This document shows, piece by piece, positions 60,504-62,274 of a stretch of 62,274 nt of DNA. The notes below the pieces were generated by a model. It was given only the letters and a program-made list of their open reading frames with translations, ran no database searches and was not told the DNA's origin. Source of the stretch: a virus; IMG/VR virus record IMGVR_UViG_3300035701_007061, positions 1 through 62,274 of that record. One strand, 5' to 3'. Numbering within the stretch: position 1 is the first letter of the stretch; every line of letters begins with the position of its first letter. The translations under genes and the position numbers were made by a program.

Positions 60504-61087
60504 AAAACTTCTCCTCCCAATATTCTTTCAACATATATTCTATGTGATAGTTTATTAGGATTATACGCAAATTTTATAATTGCAAAATCACCTTTATTCT
60601 GTTTTGGCACAAACGGCTTTCTTATTAATTTTAGACCAGTATCTTTTAGCGGTCTATCCTTTTTAATATTCACGTTACAGTCACGACAAGCACAGACCGT
60701 GTTTTCGAAAGTATTTTCTCCGCCTCTTGACCTCGGTTCTAAATGATCAATTGTTCTTTCGCCATCTTTGCAACGGTATTTAAATGACTTACTATATTCA
60801 TTATAATGCCAGTATTGACATACATTATTGTCTCTTGCAAAAATAGCTTCAGCACTCCAATTAATCTCTGATTTCTTTATTTTATAGCCTACAAATTTTA
60901 GTAAGCGAATAACAAACGGTTTTTTTACTTTAAAAGATGTAGTACCTATTTCTTCATATTCATCTGCAGCTAAGATTTCTATTTTTTCTTTTGATAATAA
61001 CTTCCAAAATCTTTGTCTGCCTTTAGATTCTAAATCAATTTCTCCCCAAAATTGATAGTCTCTAGTTAAAACAATAACCGAGGTCAT
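60494..61087 (-). CDS. HNH endonuclease
   Basis: 197 residues. The HNH core is at about 104-155: IFARDNNVCQYW, then RTIDHLEPRSRGGENTFENTV, then ACRDCNVNIKKDRPL. The catalytic His (IDHL), Asn and final Cys pair are present, but the usual second Cys of the first knuckle (CxxC) is Trp (CQYW), so zinc binding is altered. N-terminal 95 residues are basic and unassigned. Next to a tRNA cluster, a frequent site of homing genes. Confidence 0.82.
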   Translation of the reverse strand: MTSVIVLTRDYQFWGEIDLESKGRQRFWKLLSKEKIEILAADEYEEIGTTSFKVKKPFVIRLLKFVGYKIKKSEINWSAEAIFARDNNVCQYWHYNEYSKSFKYRCKDGERTIDHLEPRSRGGENTFENTVCACRDCNVNIKKDRPLKDTGLKLIRKPFVPKQNKGDFAIIKFAYNPNKLSHRIYVERILGGEVLGD

Positions 61088-61156
61088 ACATGCTCCTTAA
61101 ACAGTAAACGTATCATATTGTAAAAATTTTGTTTCAAGCAAATAAGTCATAATAAT

Positions 61157-61330
61157 TTAGTTCCTATAATGTACGTCATAGAATTTTTTGCCATCAACAA
61201 TTGTCGAATCTATTCTAACAATTTGTTTTTTGCTTTTAATTTCTTGAACATTTCGGATAGAATCGGTTATTATCTCTAAACTACTAGAACAATTCAGTAA
61301 TATCAAGAATAAAGCTATTAATTTTTCCAT
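61157..61330 (-). CDS. small putative lipoprotein
   Basis: 57 residues from the second ATG (61330). The signal segment MEKLIALFLILLNC has a hydrophobic core and a possible lipobox ending in Cys14 (LLNC). A short polar mature part follows (QIVRIDSTIVDGKKFYDVHY). It could be an outer-membrane lipoprotein such as an o-spanin-like or superinfection-exclusion protein; lipobox is imperfect. It lies after a strong terminator. Confidence 0.5.
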   Translation of the reverse strand: MEKLIALFLILLNCSSSLEIITDSIRNVQEIKSKKQIVRIDSTIVDGKKFYDVHYRN

Positions 61331-61351
61331 ATATTTCATACCTTACCAAAT

Positions 61352-61387
61352 AAAAAGGGCCCCTAAATCATTTTAGAGGCCCTTTAA
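61352..61387 (-). terminator. strong Rho-independent terminator
   Basis: Arms AAAGGGCC(T)CTAAAA and TTTAGGGGCCCTTT pair over about 14 positions, then TTTTTAT on the minus strand. Separates the 37-residue membrane gene from the lipoprotein gene. Confidence 0.85.
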
Positions 61388-61412
61388 ATATTTCCTTGTA
61401 TTTAGTTGACCT

Positions 61413-61526
61413 CTAAGTTCTATGTGATCTCCTTGTATTAATCACTGTAATAGCAAACGTTGCAATTGTGGCTAGTACAACAGATGTTGCAAATGCTTCA
61501 AGTAAAAATCGAATAATGAAACTCAT
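61413..61526 (-). CDS. 37-residue membrane micro-protein
   Basis: Start at ATG 61526 with AAGGATTGT upstream. Sequence is a single hydrophobic helix of about 22 residues (FATSVVLATIATFAITV in the middle) ending with a basic tail (NTRRSHRT). Closed by its own strong terminator and preceded by a hairpin, so it forms a small unit. Could be a small lysis or membrane-regulating peptide; no family recognised. Confidence 0.5.
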   Translation of the reverse strand: MSFIIRFLLEAFATSVVLATIATFAITVINTRRSHRT

Positions 61527-61547
61527 ACAATCCTTTTTGTTAAATTA

Positions 61548-61580
61548 AGTGGTCAATAACCATTATGATCATTGACCACT
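61548..61580 (-). terminator. hairpin downstream of repeat copy B
   Basis: Perfect 10-bp inverted repeat AGTGGTCAAT/ATTGACCACT with a 13-base loop. On the minus strand it is followed only by TAATTTAAC, a weak U-tract. It lies 23 bases after the 114-base repeat and may end an RNA starting in or before it. Confidence 0.6.
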
Positions 61581-61602
61581 AAGAGTACAATATTTGCTAA
61601 TT

Positions 61603-61716
61603 ATTGATCGTTACAAAAGTAACTTCTCTCTTCAACGTTTCTATTTACAACTAGACAACTCCAAGAGCACTTCCGATAATCACTACCGTGTATTATTTTA
61701 GAAATTATAAAATAAT
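61603..61716 (-). repeat. 114-base dispersed element, copy B
   Basis: Near-identical to 6462-6575 (two mismatches, at 61687 and 61696). Followed leftward by a hairpin and then the membrane micro-protein; preceded by the stop of the gene at 61719. Unlike copy A it is not in the leader of a structural gene, so a role shared by the downstream genes is unlikely. Confidence 0.9.
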
Positions 61717-61718
61717 TA

Positions 61719-62006
61719 TTACTTTTCAATTTGTATAGAATTAATCTCAAAAGATTCTTGTTGCTTGTTTATGATATCAACAATACTTATCTTTGCTAAT
61801 TTATTGTTTTGTAAAACATAAGTAAATGATCCTGACTCATTCGGTTGATAGAACTCTTCGGCGGGCATATAATCTCCAGATGAAAAATTATGGCATACAA
61901 CGTCCGCCAAAGGCTTGACGTTTTGAACTACAATCTTTTTTATCCCGTTGCGCCTCTTCGGTTTAAAAGTTTGAGATTCTTTCGCCAAGAATATTTGAAT
62001 AATCAA
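61719..62006 (-). CDS. unknown protein with uncertain start
   Basis: Up to 95 codons from a TTG at 62006 that overlaps the upstream gene by 44 bases; no good ribosome site seen and the first ATG is only at residue 47. The N-terminal part is basic (FKPKRRNGIKKIVVQN), the rest mixed beta (GSFTYVLQNNKLAKISIVD). Reading frame and composition look coding, but the start is unresolved. Confidence 0.4.
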   Translation of the reverse strand: MIIQIFLAKESQTFKPKRRNGIKKIVVQNVKPLADVVCHNFSSGDYMPAEEFYQPNESGSFTYVLQNNKLAKISIVDIINKQQESFEINSIQIEK

Positions 62007-62154
62007 TCATAATAGAAAGCTGATTCCTAAGACGATTGACTTCGTCTTCTTTTACGCTCGAAAACTTTTCCGAACTAATAAAAGTAGACAGCTTACTGAT
62101 TTTCTCGTCAAGTTCATTTTTCTCTAAAACTACTCGCTCTTGATATGCTTCCAT
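61963..62154 (-). CDS. small coiled-coil phage protein
   Basis: 63 residues, nearly all helix: MEAYQERVVLEKNELDEKI, then a loop and RLRNQLSIMIDYSNILGERI. This pattern (YQxRV...EK.EL...L...L..M..Y..IL..RI) recurs in small conserved phage proteins of unknown function. Good AAAGGAAATG-type site just upstream. The start overlaps the end of the preceding partial gene. Confidence 0.65.
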   Translation of the reverse strand: MEAYQERVVLEKNELDEKISKLSTFISSEKFSSVKEDEVNRLRNQLSIMIDYSNILGERISNF

Positions 62155-62274
62155 TTTTCATTTCCTTTCTCGGAATGACTAGAGTCTATAAAAGTCTTAA
62201 ATACTGTATCTTGTGATATTGTAATTAAATATTCATGCTTATTTGTTTTAGCAAAATAAGAGAAAAATAATTTA
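62130..62274 (-). CDS. C-terminal end of an unidentified gene (5' end off window)
   Basis: An open frame enters from the right edge and stops with TAG at 62130-62132 after 47 codons (FFSYFAKTNKHEYLITISQD in the middle). It overlaps the next start by 25 bases, as elsewhere in this genome. Too short to identify. Confidence 0.5.
   Translation of the reverse strand, partial: KLFFSYFAKTNKHEYLITISQDTVFKTFIDSSHSEKGNEKWKHIKSE

Overview
This window is part of a large, AT-rich tailed-phage genome, probably a jumbo-class myovirus. Almost all genes lie head to tail on the minus strand, often with ATGA or TAATG start/stop overlaps and AGGAGG-type ribosome binding sites. No bacterial housekeeping block is present, whereas portal, large terminase, major capsid protein and maturation protease are. 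The host cannot be named; Shine-Dalgarno use and a possible lipoprotein are compatible with several bacterial phyla. Most coordinates of 'next' genes below run from high to low because transcription is leftward.

Layout, left to right. 1-1.1 kb: HNH endonuclease cut by the window edge. 1.2-14.8 kb: head and packaging module (major capsid protein, probable decoration protein, acidic scaffold-like protein, prohead protease, SWIM protein, portal, terminase) with its own sigma-70-like factor beside the terminase. 15.3-16.6 kb: the only two convincing plus-strand genes, paralogous Ig-like structural proteins. 16.6-25.1 kb: topology module (topoisomerase I, GyrA, and GyrB made as two proteins that carry the halves of an apparently split intein). 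25.1-29.6 kb: nucleic-acid genes including a uracil-DNA glycosylase, a complete-looking IscB nuclease, a radical SAM protein and a dNMP-kinase-like protein. 29.7-45.4 kb: tail fibre / adhesin module with five copies of a beta-propeller module, FN3, LamG-like, beta-helix and Ig-like domains, and a small structural protein interrupted by an HNH intein.

45.6-57.6 kb holds the most unusual block. It has two vWA proteins, a PP2C-type phosphatase and a Ser/Thr kinase with a C-terminal propeller-like region. These resemble the TerY-P phospho-signalling triad of bacterial stress systems. With them are two proteins sharing a private zinc motif, and nicotinamidase, nicotinate phosphoribosyltransferase and NAD synthetase, which are three of the four steps of Preiss-Handler NAD salvage. 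I infer a phage-encoded signalling and NAD-maintenance programme, possibly a response to NAD-depleting host defences.

57.6-62.3 kb: a metallophosphoesterase, two tRNA clusters (Gln, Pro; Ile, Thr, an aberrant Arg and a tRNA 3'-half), a CpG-rich non-coding stretch, a second HNH nuclease and small genes. Several tRNA genes break near-universal rules (C33 in Gln, G55 in Thr, Ile and the half tRNA). A 114-base element is duplicated almost perfectly at 6.5 and 61.6 kb, and a triple hairpin array precedes the zinc-motif gene at 48.5 kb.
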